Virus record (IMG/VR): IMGVR_UViG_3300017963_000225 | Location: 27,635 to 91,634 of that record | Origin: a virus | Length of the DNA: 64,000 bases | Strand: one strand, 5' to 3' | Shown: piece by piece, positions 9,023-17,658 of the stretch | Layout of the letters: every line of letters begins with the position of its first letter | How positions within the stretch are numbered: the first letter of the stretch is position 1 | The notes under the pieces: model-generated | Told to the model about the DNA's origin: nothing | Seen by the model: only the letters and a program-made list of their open reading frames with translations | Databases searched by the model: none | Program-made: the position numbers and the translations under genes

Positions 9023-11814
9023 TATCGAAGACTCCCTCCAGCATTCCCGCCGCGAGCAACCCTATTGCCGAGTGCTCCAGTGTTCCGATCGGTCGCCTCA
9101 GTGTTCACACGGATCGCTTCTGCCAAAGCCTTTAGAGCTTCTTCCGACATAAACGGACTTTCGCTAGCCTTCTTGTCCGCAGCGTCACCTTTTGACGCTG
9201 ATTCTAGCGGTGCAATGCCGAGTTTTTTCATCGACGGAATTTGACCCGTCTCCTGGTATGCCTTTAGATATTTCTCGGCATCACTTCCGCGTCCTGATTC
9301 GTACAATTTGTCGGCAACATCACTAACGCGGGATTGTTCCATCGCTTTAGTCTTGCGAGCCCGTTTTTCTTCCTCGCTCCCGCCAACATCGAACGCTTGA
9401 CCGACCATGGAGCCTAGTCCACCGCCCATCGCTTCGATCGCTTCTCCTGGGTGGGCCGCCCACTCTGCCCAACCCCTGTCGCCTGTCTTCTCAGACAAGC
9501 GCTCGAAGAACGCGGTCGGGTCCTTCTGCATCTCGGCCATATCCATGCCGGCGCCGGCTACAGCGCTTGCCAGGTAAGCGGCCGGTATGCGCCCGGCCAT
9601 GCCGCCGCCAGCAGCCGCCGCGCCACCGCCAGCGCCAGCGGCACCAGCGGCGCCTGCCGCGCCGCGACCAAGCACCATCTTGAGAACGCCGGCTGCTCCG
9701 AGGCCAGCAGCGCCGATGCCGGCAGCGCCTGCCGCGATACCGCCCCAATCAGCATCGGTTTCCTTTGCGACACTCCCCTTGCCGAGGCCGAAAGTTTCAA
9801 GAGCCTTGGAAAGGGCAATAGCGGCACCTTTGGTGGCTTCTAGCATGGCGTTGTCGATGCCGGTGATAGCCTTGATGCCGTCTTTTGCTAGGCCAGCTAA
9901 AATCGCATTCGTTTGCCCCTGGATTTCGACAAGCTGCATCAAGGGATCTTTGTTTTCCTTGAGGATGTCTTTGATTTCCTTTTGGGCTCGCGTCTGGTCA
10001 ACATCGCCTGATTGCATGCGGCGCATGATTTCAATCAGGTCCTTTGATTGCCCAGGACCAATGCCGGCCTCCTGGTAAAGGCGCATTTGCACTTCTTGCT
10101 TCGAGCGATCGAACTGCGCCTGCTCCTCTTCGGTTAGCTTGCCTTTCTTCTCAAACAGCCCTCGCGTGCCACCCGACTCCTGGAAAAGCTGACCGAGAAT
10201 TTTTTGAATGTTCTCGACGCCGCCTTCTTTGCCGCCAAAGATGCCGCCTTCAGTTTTCTCCAGAAACTTGAGGTATCCGCCGATTCCTTCCTGCTCACCT
10301 TCGTTGCCGCCAAAAGCTCGGAACATGGTGCCGAGCATCGGACCTTGCAGCTTGCCGGCGCCTTTCATCATGCGGTCGAGCCCGCCGACGGCCTGCATCG
10401 CTGGCCCTCGGAAAAACTCCTCGCCGCGTCCGCTGGCACGCATGAGCTGGGAGAGGGCCTTGCTGATCGCTTGCGCGTTGTTCTCGCCGGTGGCCTGAAG
10501 AAGTTGACCCTGAATGTCAACCACGCGCGAAGTAAACTCAGTGATGCGGGCGCGGTCCATACCGCCCTTGACGCCTTCCATCATGATTTCTTCGAGCTTC
10601 TTACCGGCCTGCTCGGGCGCGGCTCCTCCAGCATGCTTCAGTGCGCCGGCCTGTGCTGCCACCTCTTCGCGGCCGAGCCCGAAGCGGAAGCTCGTGCGCG
10701 TCACGTCACGTAGGTTGTCGATGCCTGCCTTGCCGCCCACCTGCCGATTGAGCTGGCTAAGGAACTCCAGGTTTTCAGCGCCGCCGTAGCCGTACATATT
10801 GGCGGTCGCTGATCCGGCACGACCGACCGCGCCGCCCATCTGGCCAGAGAGCGTACGCGCCGTGGGAGCCATCCTGTGGGCCGTGTCGTAGGCGTCCTTT
10901 CCGACGCTGGCAGTGTAGCCGAGCCCGAGTGCTCCGACCCCGAGGGCTGCGCCGCCAAGCAATCCAGCGCCCCGTAAGAGTCCGCCACCGAGCCCGCCGA
11001 GTACGCCACCCGCTGCACCACCGCCACCGCCACCGCCCGACGGCATTAGGTCGCTCGTCATGCTGGCGTACTGCGCGACTCGCGACATTTGCGAGACGCC
11101 TGGAATATTCATGTCCGACAGCATCATGAGGCCGAGGTTGCCGCGACCCCCAAATCGACGGCCGCCGCGCTCGCCATCGGCAGCATCTTCTTCTGGAAAC
11201 GCCCCTTTAACGCCCTTGCGTGACTGTTGCAGCGTCTTGAGGTTGGCTTGCGCCTCTTCCCGCTGTTTCCGAGTCGTTTTAAGGATTTCCTGACGAAGCC
11301 TTAGCTCCTTCTCAAGCTCGGGCAACGCGGCCTTGCCTAGCTGACGCAGCTCCTTGGCTGTCTTGAGCGGCTGATCCTTGAAACCAAGGGCCGATTGCAT
11401 TTGTTCGCGAGCGCCGCGTTTTCTGAGCCCTGGTCCTTGTGGATCAAGGGCTTGCTCGATGGCCGACTTCTTCTTCGTCATCTCGCGAACTTCGCCGCGC
11501 TGCTGCTCCTCACGCGCCATCAATTCACCGGCGACATTCTCGCTGGCTTTTTCAAGACGGCTCGGCACCGACATGCCGCGCATGCTGTCCTTCACGTCAG
11601 CGGTGCGCTCAAAGGCACGAGCTGCCTGCTCGGCTTCAATACGCATCTGCTGAATAGCCAGCTTCTCGTCCTGGGTGAGGTCGCGCCCCTTTTGCAGAAG
11701 CTCATTGATGCTGCCAACGGCGTCCTTGGCGCGACTAAGCTCGCCCACAACGCGGGCGATTTCGTTGGCATCCATCACCGACAGCTTCTGAGCTAGGTCT
11801 TCTTCTTTAGCCAT
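9022..11814 (-). CDS. Tape measure protein
   Basis: A 930-residue protein. The N-terminal third is charged and helical (coiled coil about residues 1-215). Then come Gly/Ala-rich hydrophobic stretches near residues 255-305 and 690-760, which could act as membrane-active segments during DNA delivery. This composition, the position just after the paired chaperone-like genes and before the hub, and its being one of the longest genes in the tail block identify it as the tape measure. Using the rule of about 1.5 angstrom of tail per residue, a tail near 140 nm would be expected. No peptidase or lysozyme motif was seen. The ATG overlaps the upstream gene by 8 bases. Confidence 0.8.
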   Translation of the reverse strand: MAKEEDLAQKLSVMDANEIARVVGELSRAKDAVGSINELLQKGRDLTQDEKLAIQQMRIEAEQAARAFERTADVKDSMRGMSVPSRLEKASENVAGELMAREEQQRGEVREMTKKKSAIEQALDPQGPGLRKRGAREQMQSALGFKDQPLKTAKELRQLGKAALPELEKELRLRQEILKTTRKQREEAQANLKTLQQSRKGVKGAFPEEDAADGERGGRRFGGRGNLGLMMLSDMNIPGVSQMSRVAQYASMTSDLMPSGGGGGGGAAGGVLGGLGGGLLRGAGLLGGAALGVGALGLGYTASVGKDAYDTAHRMAPTARTLSGQMGGAVGRAGSATANMYGYGGAENLEFLSQLNRQVGGKAGIDNLRDVTRTSFRFGLGREEVAAQAGALKHAGGAAPEQAGKKLEEIMMEGVKGGMDRARITEFTSRVVDIQGQLLQATGENNAQAISKALSQLMRASGRGEEFFRGPAMQAVGGLDRMMKGAGKLQGPMLGTMFRAFGGNEGEQEGIGGYLKFLEKTEGGIFGGKEGGVENIQKILGQLFQESGGTRGLFEKKGKLTEEEQAQFDRSKQEVQMRLYQEAGIGPGQSKDLIEIMRRMQSGDVDQTRAQKEIKDILKENKDPLMQLVEIQGQTNAILAGLAKDGIKAITGIDNAMLEATKGAAIALSKALETFGLGKGSVAKETDADWGGIAAGAAGIGAAGLGAAGVLKMVLGRGAAGAAGAAGAGGGAAAAGGGMAGRIPAAYLASAVAGAGMDMAEMQKDPTAFFERLSEKTGDRGWAEWAAHPGEAIEAMGGGLGSMVGQAFDVGGSEEEKRARKTKAMEQSRVSDVADKLYESGRGSDAEKYLKAYQETGQIPSMKKLGIAPLESASKGDAADKKASESPFMSEEALKALAEAIRVNTEATDRNTGALGNRVARGGNAGGSLR

Positions 11815-12475
11815 CTTGAGTCAGCCCCTGCTTGGTCGCAAACTTCTTCAGAAACTCGTCTTCCTCGAAGTTCTTGAGCCAGTCGTCGGAAGTAAAATCG
11901 GTGCCGTGGATTTTGCCGCCAGTCACCGGATTTATTTTCTCGCCTTTCTCATTCTCTTTCACCCCCTGAAAACCAACAACCGGCGCGACAGTGCTTCCCT
12001 CAGGCGCTGCAATGTTTTTCTTGTCATGCACAAAGACAGGGCGGCGCCAAATATCCGCTCCGTCCGGGCAAGCAAGAACGTCCATGTCTGGAAACTCACC
12101 TCTGCCAAAGGCTTCTTCGAGCTGGTCAAGCTCGGGATCGCCGGTGCGGTAGTATGTGAGGCCAGTTTTAGGATTTTTGCGCTTGAAAATGCCCGCAAGC
12201 TCGACGCTTTTGGGGTTTTCAAAATAGAACTGCTCCCAAAGTTCAAGAGCGGCCTCTTCTGGCGTGTAGTCGTCAAAACGATCGTAGCGTGGCTTCTTCC
12301 ACCTGTGTTGCCACGCTACGCGAACGCTCGAATAGCCCCCTTGGACGTTTTCTCGCGCCTGTCTTTTGATTGACTCAAGCCATGCCGCTCCATCTTCTTC
12401 GCTGGTATCTGGCTTCGAGAATGGAAGCCGAGCACACTCAGGCGGAAGCGGCACCCTGGGCTTGAGGCTGAGCAT
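11807..12475 (-). CDS. Tail assembly chaperone, second component (gpT-like)
   Basis: A 222-residue protein, charged and Pro-containing, with no family I can name. Its location between the 125-residue chaperone-like gene and the tape measure, with a 38-base overlap with the former, matches the gpG/gpGT arrangement in which a frameshift fuses the two. The two frames relate by +1 (or -2), not -1. Upstream in this frame a TAA lies 6 bases before the ATG, so any slip must occur inside the overlap. AGAGGA lies about 11 bases before the ATG, so independent initiation is equally possible. Segments such as DDYTPEEAALELWEQFYFEN suggest a folded helical domain. Downstream overlap with the tape measure start is 8 bases. 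Confidence 0.6.
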   Translation of the reverse strand: MLSLKPRVPLPPECARLPFSKPDTSEEDGAAWLESIKRQARENVQGGYSSVRVAWQHRWKKPRYDRFDDYTPEEAALELWEQFYFENPKSVELAGIFKRKNPKTGLTYYRTGDPELDQLEEAFGRGEFPDMDVLACPDGADIWRRPVFVHDKKNIAAPEGSTVAPVVGFQGVKENEKGEKINPVTGGKIHGTDFTSDDWLKNFEEDEFLKKFATKQGLTQDG

Positions 12476-12815
12476 CGGGGTTTAGCGTCCTCTTGAAGCT
12501 GTTTTGGTATGCAATCCAGCGGTTGTAGACGGCAAAGACCGCCTCCCGGCACTGGAGCACGTTTTCGATCCAGTTAGGATCGGTCAGCCCGACCGGCTCA
12601 ACGGCGTTAGCCAGTGTGGCGACAGCTTCAAACCAAAGGTCGTCTTTGTCGCTGGCTGCTTTGAAGCCGGCAAGTAGCTGCGCCTTTGATTGCGCGATCA
12701 TTGTCTCGATGTTGGGTGTTCTTCGTTTCACGGTGAGGCTCAATCGGATGGTCCCGATGTCCTCTGTGCCGGTATCAAACTCGAAGGGAATGACTTTCTC
12801 ACGTTCCATTTTCAT
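12438..12815 (-). CDS. Tail assembly chaperone, first component (gpG-like)
   Basis: A 125-residue acidic helical protein encoded just downstream of tail sheath and tube. Size, position and overlap with the next frame match the first tail assembly chaperone (gpG of lambda, gp14 of T5-like systems), which binds the tape measure before tube polymerisation. The ATG follows AGGGAG. The final residues are Gln/Ala/Pro-rich (DAQPQAQGAASA), a plausible flexible linker if a frameshift product is made. No direct sequence family signature was recognised, so the call rests on context. Confidence 0.6.
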   Translation of the reverse strand: MKMEREKVIPFEFDTGTEDIGTIRLSLTVKRRTPNIETMIAQSKAQLLAGFKAASDKDDLWFEAVATLANAVEPVGLTDPNWIENVLQCREAVFAVYNRWIAYQNSFKRTLNPDAQPQAQGAASA

Positions 12816-12838
12816 TCTCTCTAACTCCCTTACAAAAC

Positions 12839-12861
12839 AGCCGGGAAAATTCCCGGCTTTT
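12839..12861 (-). terminator. Intrinsic terminator, probably bidirectional
   Basis: A 9-bp perfect stem (AGCCGGGAA / TTCCCGGCT) with a 2-base AA centre is flanked by TTTT on both strands. It lies between the tRNA-like element and the chaperone gene, so it may reduce readthrough from the tube and sheath genes into the tape measure block or define the 3' end of the tRNA-like transcript. Confidence 0.65.
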
Positions 12862-12865
12862 GAGT

Positions 12866-12938
12866 GGTCCAGGCCGGGCGCAAACCGGCATACTATCGCT
12901 TAGTAGGCGACTGCTCTATGCAATTGAGCTACTAGACC
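12866..12938 (-). tRNA. tRNA-like element with anticodon ACT, divergent or decayed
   Basis: On the minus strand 73 bases fold as a full cloverleaf: a 7-bp acceptor (GGTCTAG with CTGGACC, one G-T), D-stem GCTC/GAGC, anticodon stem GTCGC/GCGAT with loop CTACTAA, and T-stem GCCGG/CCGGC. U33 and A37 are present and the anticodon would be ACT, reading the Ser codon AGU. However, there is no long variable arm as in tRNA-Ser, the D-loop lacks GG (AATTGCATA), and the T-loop reads TTTGCGC instead of TTCRANY, so the G19-C56 contact and A58 are lost. This looks like a decayed tRNA or a tRNA-mimic rather than a working tRNA-Ser. No CCA is encoded. Confidence 0.5.
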
Positions 12939-12946
12939 GTGGAAAA

Positions 12947-13456
12947 TCATGCAGCATCTGCGATGACGCCGGTATTCTCACCTTCCTCGGCCATAATACG
13001 AGCGACGAAGTTGCAGTTTTCCGACACCATTGCTCCAGCGGCGATTTCCCACGCCTTCTGAGCGCACTTGACGCCAGAAATCGTGTAAAGGCTGCCTTTG
13101 GTGATTCGATCCTGAATCACCGCTGTTAATTCGCCAGACTGAAGGATTGGCGAACCGTCGTCAGCGAATGCCGGCATGATTTGCGCGCTCTCCGTGCCGC
13201 CTTCGATGTTCGCCGAAAGTGACGGGAAGGTGGCGGCCGTGTTGAGACGGGAAGCCGTCGCGACACGAGCCAACGATGCCGTAAACTCGACCGTGTAAGC
13301 CACCGGGACGTGCTCGACCACTTCCAGATGACCCAGCACGTTCAACGGCTGGTAGTTAATTCCGGTCGTGCCGGAACAGTTGATTGCGTAGCCGACTGGC
13401 TTGTTGCCGACCTTGAGGACGGCACGCGCACCAGTGAACACCGAAGAAGCTGACAT
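12947..13456 (-). CDS. Tail tube protein
   Basis: A 169-residue protein encoded immediately after the sheath, the standard place of the tube gene. The beta-rich pattern (VLKVGNKPVGYAINCSG; then LGHLEVVEHVPVAYTVEFTASLARV) and a C-terminal beta hairpin (TISGVKCAQKAWEIAAGAM) fit the single-domain tube subunit that stacks as hexamers inside the sheath. The ATG follows AGGGGG. The typical length (140-180 residues) matches. The tRNA-like element begins 9 bases after its stop. Confidence 0.8.
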   Translation of the reverse strand: MSASSVFTGARAVLKVGNKPVGYAINCSGTTGINYQPLNVLGHLEVVEHVPVAYTVEFTASLARVATASRLNTAATFPSLSANIEGGTESAQIMPAFADDGSPILQSGELTAVIQDRITKGSLYTISGVKCAQKAWEIAAGAMVSENCNFVARIMAEEGENTGVIADAA

Positions 13457-13491
13457 GATCTACCCCCTTTATATCGTCAATGGTGCGTTAA

Positions 13492-15252
13492 TTACGCTGC
13501 CTGACCTTCGCGAATGCCTACGACGATCGGCAGAATGAAACGAATACCTTCCCAGCCGATCACGGCGACCTCGTAGCGCAGCTCGCCGGCAGAGGTCTGG
13601 ATCAGCTTAGTGAGCTTCTTGTCGAAGCCCTTGATCGACTTGATGGTGTCCTTCTCGGCTTGGACCGACTCGTCGATGGCGTCGAGAACGTCCTGTGGCG
13701 TAAAGACGCTGCGTCCCTGGAAGCGCGACTTCATGAAGGCGCGGTGGTTGAAGGCAAAGACGGCGAACGACTCCACCATCTCAATGTAAATGTTGGCATT
13801 GTTGGTGTCTGCCAACCAGCAGGTGTAGCCGCCTTTGATGCGGATCACGTTGTTCTCATCGGGTTGCGAGAACAAGGCACCGCCTTTGAGCATTTCTGCG
13901 GCGTCGGCCACGCTGTCCCAGCTCACGTCGGTTTCCGAGCCGCTCGACTGGATCTGGCGGTACTCAAGCGGCGTGCCGATCGGCGAGCCGGCCTGTGTCT
14001 GCGCGCAAACGACCGCAAAACCCCACTCGTCGTAAGTGATGTTTTCGCCGGCAATGTCCAGGTCGGTGATGCGCTCGCTCGTCACTGACAGCCAGCGCGA
14101 CGAAAGGCGCGAGCACTCGTCGAGAAAAGCCTGCTTGTTGCCCTTGATCGAAACGAAGCCCTGACACTCACTTCGTCCGAGCAGAGAGCTGCGGTTTTCC
14201 AGGTGGTCTTTCACCTGGCTGTTGATCGAAGCGATCGAGACGGTCGAGCCATCCTGGTTGTCGGAGCTGAACAGCGGCACGAGGATGTTTGCACGCACCT
14301 TGAGCAGCGCATTGAGCGCCGCCTGGTGGTCCGAGTTAGAAGTGGTCCCGCGAGTGCCGCCCGTAAAGAGTGCGGTCGCGACAGAAGCCGGCAGCGCATC
14401 GCCAGCATTACCAGCGGCACGGGCGAAGGTGACGAGCCGGCTGGTCGATTCAGCCCACGAGGTAAGCTCATAAAGGCCGGCTCTGAAAGCCTTCGGACCG
14501 GCCGCCACAAGCTCAACCGAGCCGGCAGTCAAAATCAGGTCGAGATCCTTGGCCTTGACGCCGCCCTTGTTGTTTTTGATGGAAGCAGTGTAGCCGGTGC
14601 TTGCTGCGACGAGCTGCACGAGCTGGGCGATCGTCAACTCGCCAACGGTGATGTCGAGGCTTGCCGATCCGTCGGTCTGACCGACAAGGGCAACCTTCAG
14701 CTTGAGCACGCCAGTGTCGTACTCAAACGTCAAGGTCGCTGTCGCCGCGTCTCCCGTGTAGTCCATCTCGAAATAATCCGTCGATCCGAGGTTGGGGGAC
14801 TTCTCGGCGATTCCAAGCTCGTCAGTGACGGTGACGACTTGCGAGCCAAGCACAGTGGCCAAGGCGCCGGTGTACTGCGCCGTGAATGCGCCGTATTGCT
14901 TGGTGGTCAGCGTGCCCTTGGTGGACAGCGGCAACGTCGATTGGGTGCTGTTGTTGGTCTTGTAGAAGAGGACGGTGCTAGCGCCGGCCTGCACGAGGTT
15001 GTCGCTGCCCGAGCGCAAGGCTAGGCGGCAAGCGTTTGCTCCGGGACCTGCCTTCAAGGATTGCTTGACGACTTCCGGCGACGTGCCGCCAGCAAAGAGG
15101 TGCAAGCCAGGCTTCCCGCCGTCCGCTTCGCCGGTCAAGGCGACAATGCCGATGCCTTGCGACGTTGGGGTGAGGAGACGATAAAGGTCGAGGTAGCTGT
15201 ACGCATCGGGCGTAATGATTTCGACGCCCGCAAAGATGGTGCTACGTCCCAT
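13492..15252 (-). CDS. Tail sheath protein
   Basis: A 586-residue protein. The N-terminus (FAGVEIITPDAYSYLD) and early GIGIVALTGEADGGKPG match the first strands of contractile sheath proteins. The C-terminal domain contains the conserved RYEVAVIGWEGIRFILPIVV and a helical block FNHRAFMKSRFQGRSVFTPQ that interlocks neighbours during contraction. An LGRSECQGFVS segment near residue 360 precedes the core alpha/beta domain. A Gly/Ala/Thr-rich insert near 90-240 is probably exposed on the tail surface. Preceded by AAGGAG. The presence of this gene defines the phage as contractile (myovirus morphology). Confidence 0.9.
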   Translation of the reverse strand: MGRSTIFAGVEIITPDAYSYLDLYRLLTPTSQGIGIVALTGEADGGKPGLHLFAGGTSPEVVKQSLKAGPGANACRLALRSGSDNLVQAGASTVLFYKTNNSTQSTLPLSTKGTLTTKQYGAFTAQYTGALATVLGSQVVTVTDELGIAEKSPNLGSTDYFEMDYTGDAATATLTFEYDTGVLKLKVALVGQTDGSASLDITVGELTIAQLVQLVAASTGYTASIKNNKGGVKAKDLDLILTAGSVELVAAGPKAFRAGLYELTSWAESTSRLVTFARAAGNAGDALPASVATALFTGGTRGTTSNSDHQAALNALLKVRANILVPLFSSDNQDGSTVSIASINSQVKDHLENRSSLLGRSECQGFVSIKGNKQAFLDECSRLSSRWLSVTSERITDLDIAGENITYDEWGFAVVCAQTQAGSPIGTPLEYRQIQSSGSETDVSWDSVADAAEMLKGGALFSQPDENNVIRIKGGYTCWLADTNNANIYIEMVESFAVFAFNHRAFMKSRFQGRSVFTPQDVLDAIDESVQAEKDTIKSIKGFDKKLTKLIQTSAGELRYEVAVIGWEGIRFILPIVVGIREGQAA

Positions 15253-15305
15253 GGTTCAAAACTCCTTCTTTGGGGCCTCGTTTCCAAGACCTTAGTGTTT
15301 GAATA

Positions 15306-15539
15306 TCAATAGCTTTTGAAAAGCTCTTGAAACTGTTTGTCGGTTGCAAACTCAAGCCCCTTCGCTTTTGCGAAGGCGCGCTTGCCGCCGCGTTCCCACA
15401 AAGGACACCCTGTCGAGTGCAGAAACAGCTCGACATGGATTTTCGACGGATCAGGAGAAACGGGAATCTGTTTCGGCGCTTCCAGTTTGGTTTCTGGAAT
15501 TTTGACAACCTTGATTTCTTCTTTTTTCGGATCAACCAT
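15306..15539 (-). CDS. Small uncharacterised protein
   Basis: A 77-residue protein starting MVDPKKEEIKVVKIPETK, placed at ATG 15539 because of AGGGAG 8 bases upstream and a short overlap with the preceding stop; the frame is also open to 15584. The N-terminal 30 residues are Lys/Pro/Glu-rich and probably disordered, followed by a small folded region with one Cys (HSTGCPLWERGGKRAFAKAK). Lies between a helical connector-region gene and the sheath. No function recognised. Confidence 0.6.
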   Translation of the reverse strand: MVDPKKEEIKVVKIPETKLEAPKQIPVSPDPSKIHVELFLHSTGCPLWERGGKRAFAKAKGLEFATDKQFQELFKSY

Positions 15540-15948
15540 TTGCGTGCTCCCTTGCAAGCGTGTCTGTGGCGAGATACATTCCAATCAACTCTTTAGCACC
15601 AGTCTGAACAAGCCCCGCCGCAAACTTCTTCATGTCGTCATTCCCAAACCTTTGAACAAATGTTCGCATGTGTGGGTTGTCGGCCGACACAAAGCGCTTG
15701 GTCACTCGGTCGAATGTGATTTTACCGCGATCTTGCGCCGAGACGCCATATTTGCGACACAGCTCATCAACAAATGTGTTCCGATATTCTATGAACTGCT
15801 CCTGAAGCAGGGTTAGCTGCTCAGCCAAAGCATTGTGGGCCGTTTCTATGGCATAAAGTTTATCCCAAGCTCTGACCTCACCAGGAGTCAGCTCGAAATC
15901 ATAAATTTTCTCGCTCCACTTCTCGTCAGACTGAGAATCGAGCTTCAT
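15532..15948 (-). CDS. Uncharacterised helical connector-region protein
   Basis: A 138-residue, mostly helical protein with a likely coiled coil at residues 30-60 (AIETAHNALAEQLTLLQEQF). The start was set at ATG 15948 because GAGGTG precedes it; a GTG one codon earlier is possible. It overlaps the upstream gene at the stop codon. Its position between neck and sheath genes suggests a head-tail joining or tail completion role, but no family was recognised. Confidence 0.55.
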   Translation of the reverse strand: MKLDSQSDEKWSEKIYDFELTPGEVRAWDKLYAIETAHNALAEQLTLLQEQFIEYRNTFVDELCRKYGVSAQDRGKITFDRVTKRFVSADNPHMRTFVQRFGNDDMKKFAAGLVQTGAKELIGMYLATDTLAREHANG

Positions 15949-16727
15949 CACAGCACCTCGTCGGGATCGACGACAGCCGCACCGTCCGCGACCGATCCGG
16001 GCAGCCCAACGATGCCGCCCATGACGAGGGTATCGAATCCACTTTCCTCAATCGGTACAGATTCCTGCTTGGTGCAGTCGATAATGCACACGCGGGTGTA
16101 CGCAAAAATGCCTGCCTGAATCAAGGCTTCGTCCGGCTCAACGTCCATCCACGACACCTTTTGCTCAGCTATTCCGTAGCCCTCAAGATGAGGTCGATAG
16201 CGCAGCATGGCGTACTTGACTATGTAGTGCCAAAGGACCGTTTCGTCGAGGTTAGTGGTCACTATTGCGATGCGATATTGTGCTTGATTTTCAGTCCCAA
16301 GGTGAATGTACGACTTGCCTGTTTCTGTGTTTATAGTGCGATCTTTTATGTCGCCGAGGTATTGCCGCTCCGATTCACCGCCAAGCGTGATCGAAATGCA
16401 GGGCAAGTCCTGAGAGCTGCGCGGAAATCCATGCACAATGTGCATGTTGGCCGACTCCATTAGGCGCTGAATGTCCTCAATGGTTGGCACGGTGAGGCGA
16501 AAAATGCTGGTGTTTCCGGCCTCAGATTCTCGCCTTGGAATAGCATTCAGCCTGTCTTGAAACTCCTCAAAAACAAGCCGTTCGGTTGGTCCGCCGAGGT
16601 CACGACCGAGCCCGAGTCCTGGGTCGATGTTAAAAACCCTCGACAGAAGCTCGGGGTCCTTCTGGAGGTCGTCAAATCCTATGCGAATCGCAAACTCTAG
16701 CAATCTTTCCGCGTAGATGAAGCTCAT
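15948..16727 (-). CDS. Neck or tail terminator-like protein
   Basis: A 259-residue alpha/beta protein. The middle contains alternating strands (FRLTVPTIEDIQRLMESA; CISITLGGESERQYLG; YRIAIVTTNLDETVLWHYIV) reminiscent of tail terminator or tail-completion proteins of large contractile phages, and the C-terminus is Gly/Asp-rich. It is encoded immediately after the gp10-like tail completion gene, matching the usual order connector, tail completion, terminator, sheath. The ATG follows AGGTAG. The assignment rests on context and general fold impression rather than a specific motif. Confidence 0.5.
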   Translation of the reverse strand: MSFIYAERLLEFAIRIGFDDLQKDPELLSRVFNIDPGLGLGRDLGGPTERLVFEEFQDRLNAIPRRESEAGNTSIFRLTVPTIEDIQRLMESANMHIVHGFPRSSQDLPCISITLGGESERQYLGDIKDRTINTETGKSYIHLGTENQAQYRIAIVTTNLDETVLWHYIVKYAMLRYRPHLEGYGIAEQKVSWMDVEPDEALIQAGIFAYTRVCIIDCTKQESVPIEESGFDTLVMGGIVGLPGSVADGAAVVDPDEVL

Positions 16728-16733
16728 TGCGTT

Positions 16734-17447
16734 CTACCTTGATAACGTGGTGCGTTTTTTTACCCCGACCGAGGACTTGCGCTGGTTCTCGGCCTTTGTC
16801 GCCTCGGCAATCGCCGCCTTGATGATGGGACCGGCCTCTTTCTGGATGCGCTTGGCCAAATACCGGCCAGGCACGGAAGGCGACATCCAGCGGCTCGGGT
16901 CCTCTCGGATGGACTTCTCGGAAATGACGAAAAACCCGCGCATAGCCTGGGCGCTGATGCGCCCCGGTCGAGCTGGGCGACTGAGGCGTCGATGGGCCTC
17001 ATACTTCTTCATGCCGCCGTAGCGGGCGAGCGCCGACTTCACCATGCGCGGAACGCCCTTCTCGAAGGCTCTGGTGACGCTGGCGCCGACGCTCGGAGGT
17101 CGGAAGGTCGCCTTGGCCTTGGGCTCGACGTGGATCACCTTGTACTTGAAGCCGGCCTTGGAGCGCTTCACCTTGGCGCCCGACAGGATGGCCAGCCCGA
17201 GGTTGAAGGCGCGGTGGCCGTTTTCGACGTACTCGGCGTGCTTGGCGTAGTTGACGATCTTGATCTTGCCGCCCTGTACGCGCACGCTGCCGGCGGCGTA
17301 AAGCCCCCGCACGTAGGCGCCGCTGCCGGTTGGTGCGCGAGCTACCCACAGGTCACGGACGAAGAGGGCCAGATTCCACAGCATGCGTCGCGTGTTGTGG
17401 TTTCTGGCCAGCTCGGGGGCAAAATCAAACTCGACCGAAACCGGCAT
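16734..17447 (-). CDS. HK97 gp10-like tail completion protein
   Basis: A 237-residue basic protein. The motif VNYAKHAEYVENGHR near residue 70 is the signature of the HK97 gp10 / tail-completion family, and WVARAPTGSGAYVRGLY just before it matches its typical RAPvdTGrLR lead-in. The C-terminal 70 residues are Lys/Arg-rich (RKSSVGVKKRTTLSR) and may contact DNA. Start at ATG 17447 is supported by GGAG; a GTG precedes it in frame. The family joins the tail tube to the head-completion ring. It overlaps the preceding small gene by 23 bases. Confidence 0.7.
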   Translation of the reverse strand: MPVSVEFDFAPELARNHNTRRMLWNLALFVRDLWVARAPTGSGAYVRGLYAAGSVRVQGGKIKIVNYAKHAEYVENGHRAFNLGLAILSGAKVKRSKAGFKYKVIHVEPKAKATFRPPSVGASVTRAFEKGVPRMVKSALARYGGMKKYEAHRRLSRPARPGRISAQAMRGFFVISEKSIREDPSRWMSPSVPGRYLAKRIQKEAGPIIKAAIAEATKAENQRKSSVGVKKRTTLSR

Positions 17448-17655
17448 CACGCCGCTCCTGGAATGCCGCCTCGGCCAGGGCGACAGCCTTTTGCAGCGTG
17501 GTGCCCTTCTGGTTGGTCGGCTCCAGGCCGAACTTCATCTTGGGGTAGGTCTTCTTGAGCGCGACAAGGTGCTCCCTGGCGTCCGACGGATCGTCGTACA
17601 CCTGATAGCGGATTTTCTTGCCGTGCGCGTCGATGCCGACGACCGTTACCGCCAT
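17425..17655 (-). CDS. Small uncharacterised protein
   Basis: A 76-residue protein, strand-helix-strand in pattern (MAVTVVGIDAHGKKIRYQVY then DAREHLVALKKTYPKM). Start follows GAGGTGATCC. It overlaps the gp10-like gene by 23 bases, showing translational coupling. No family recognised. Confidence 0.6.
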   Translation of the reverse strand: MAVTVVGIDAHGKKIRYQVYDDPSDAREHLVALKKTYPKMKFGLEPTNQKGTTLQKAVALAEAAFQERRDAGFGRV

Positions 17656-17658
17656 GGA

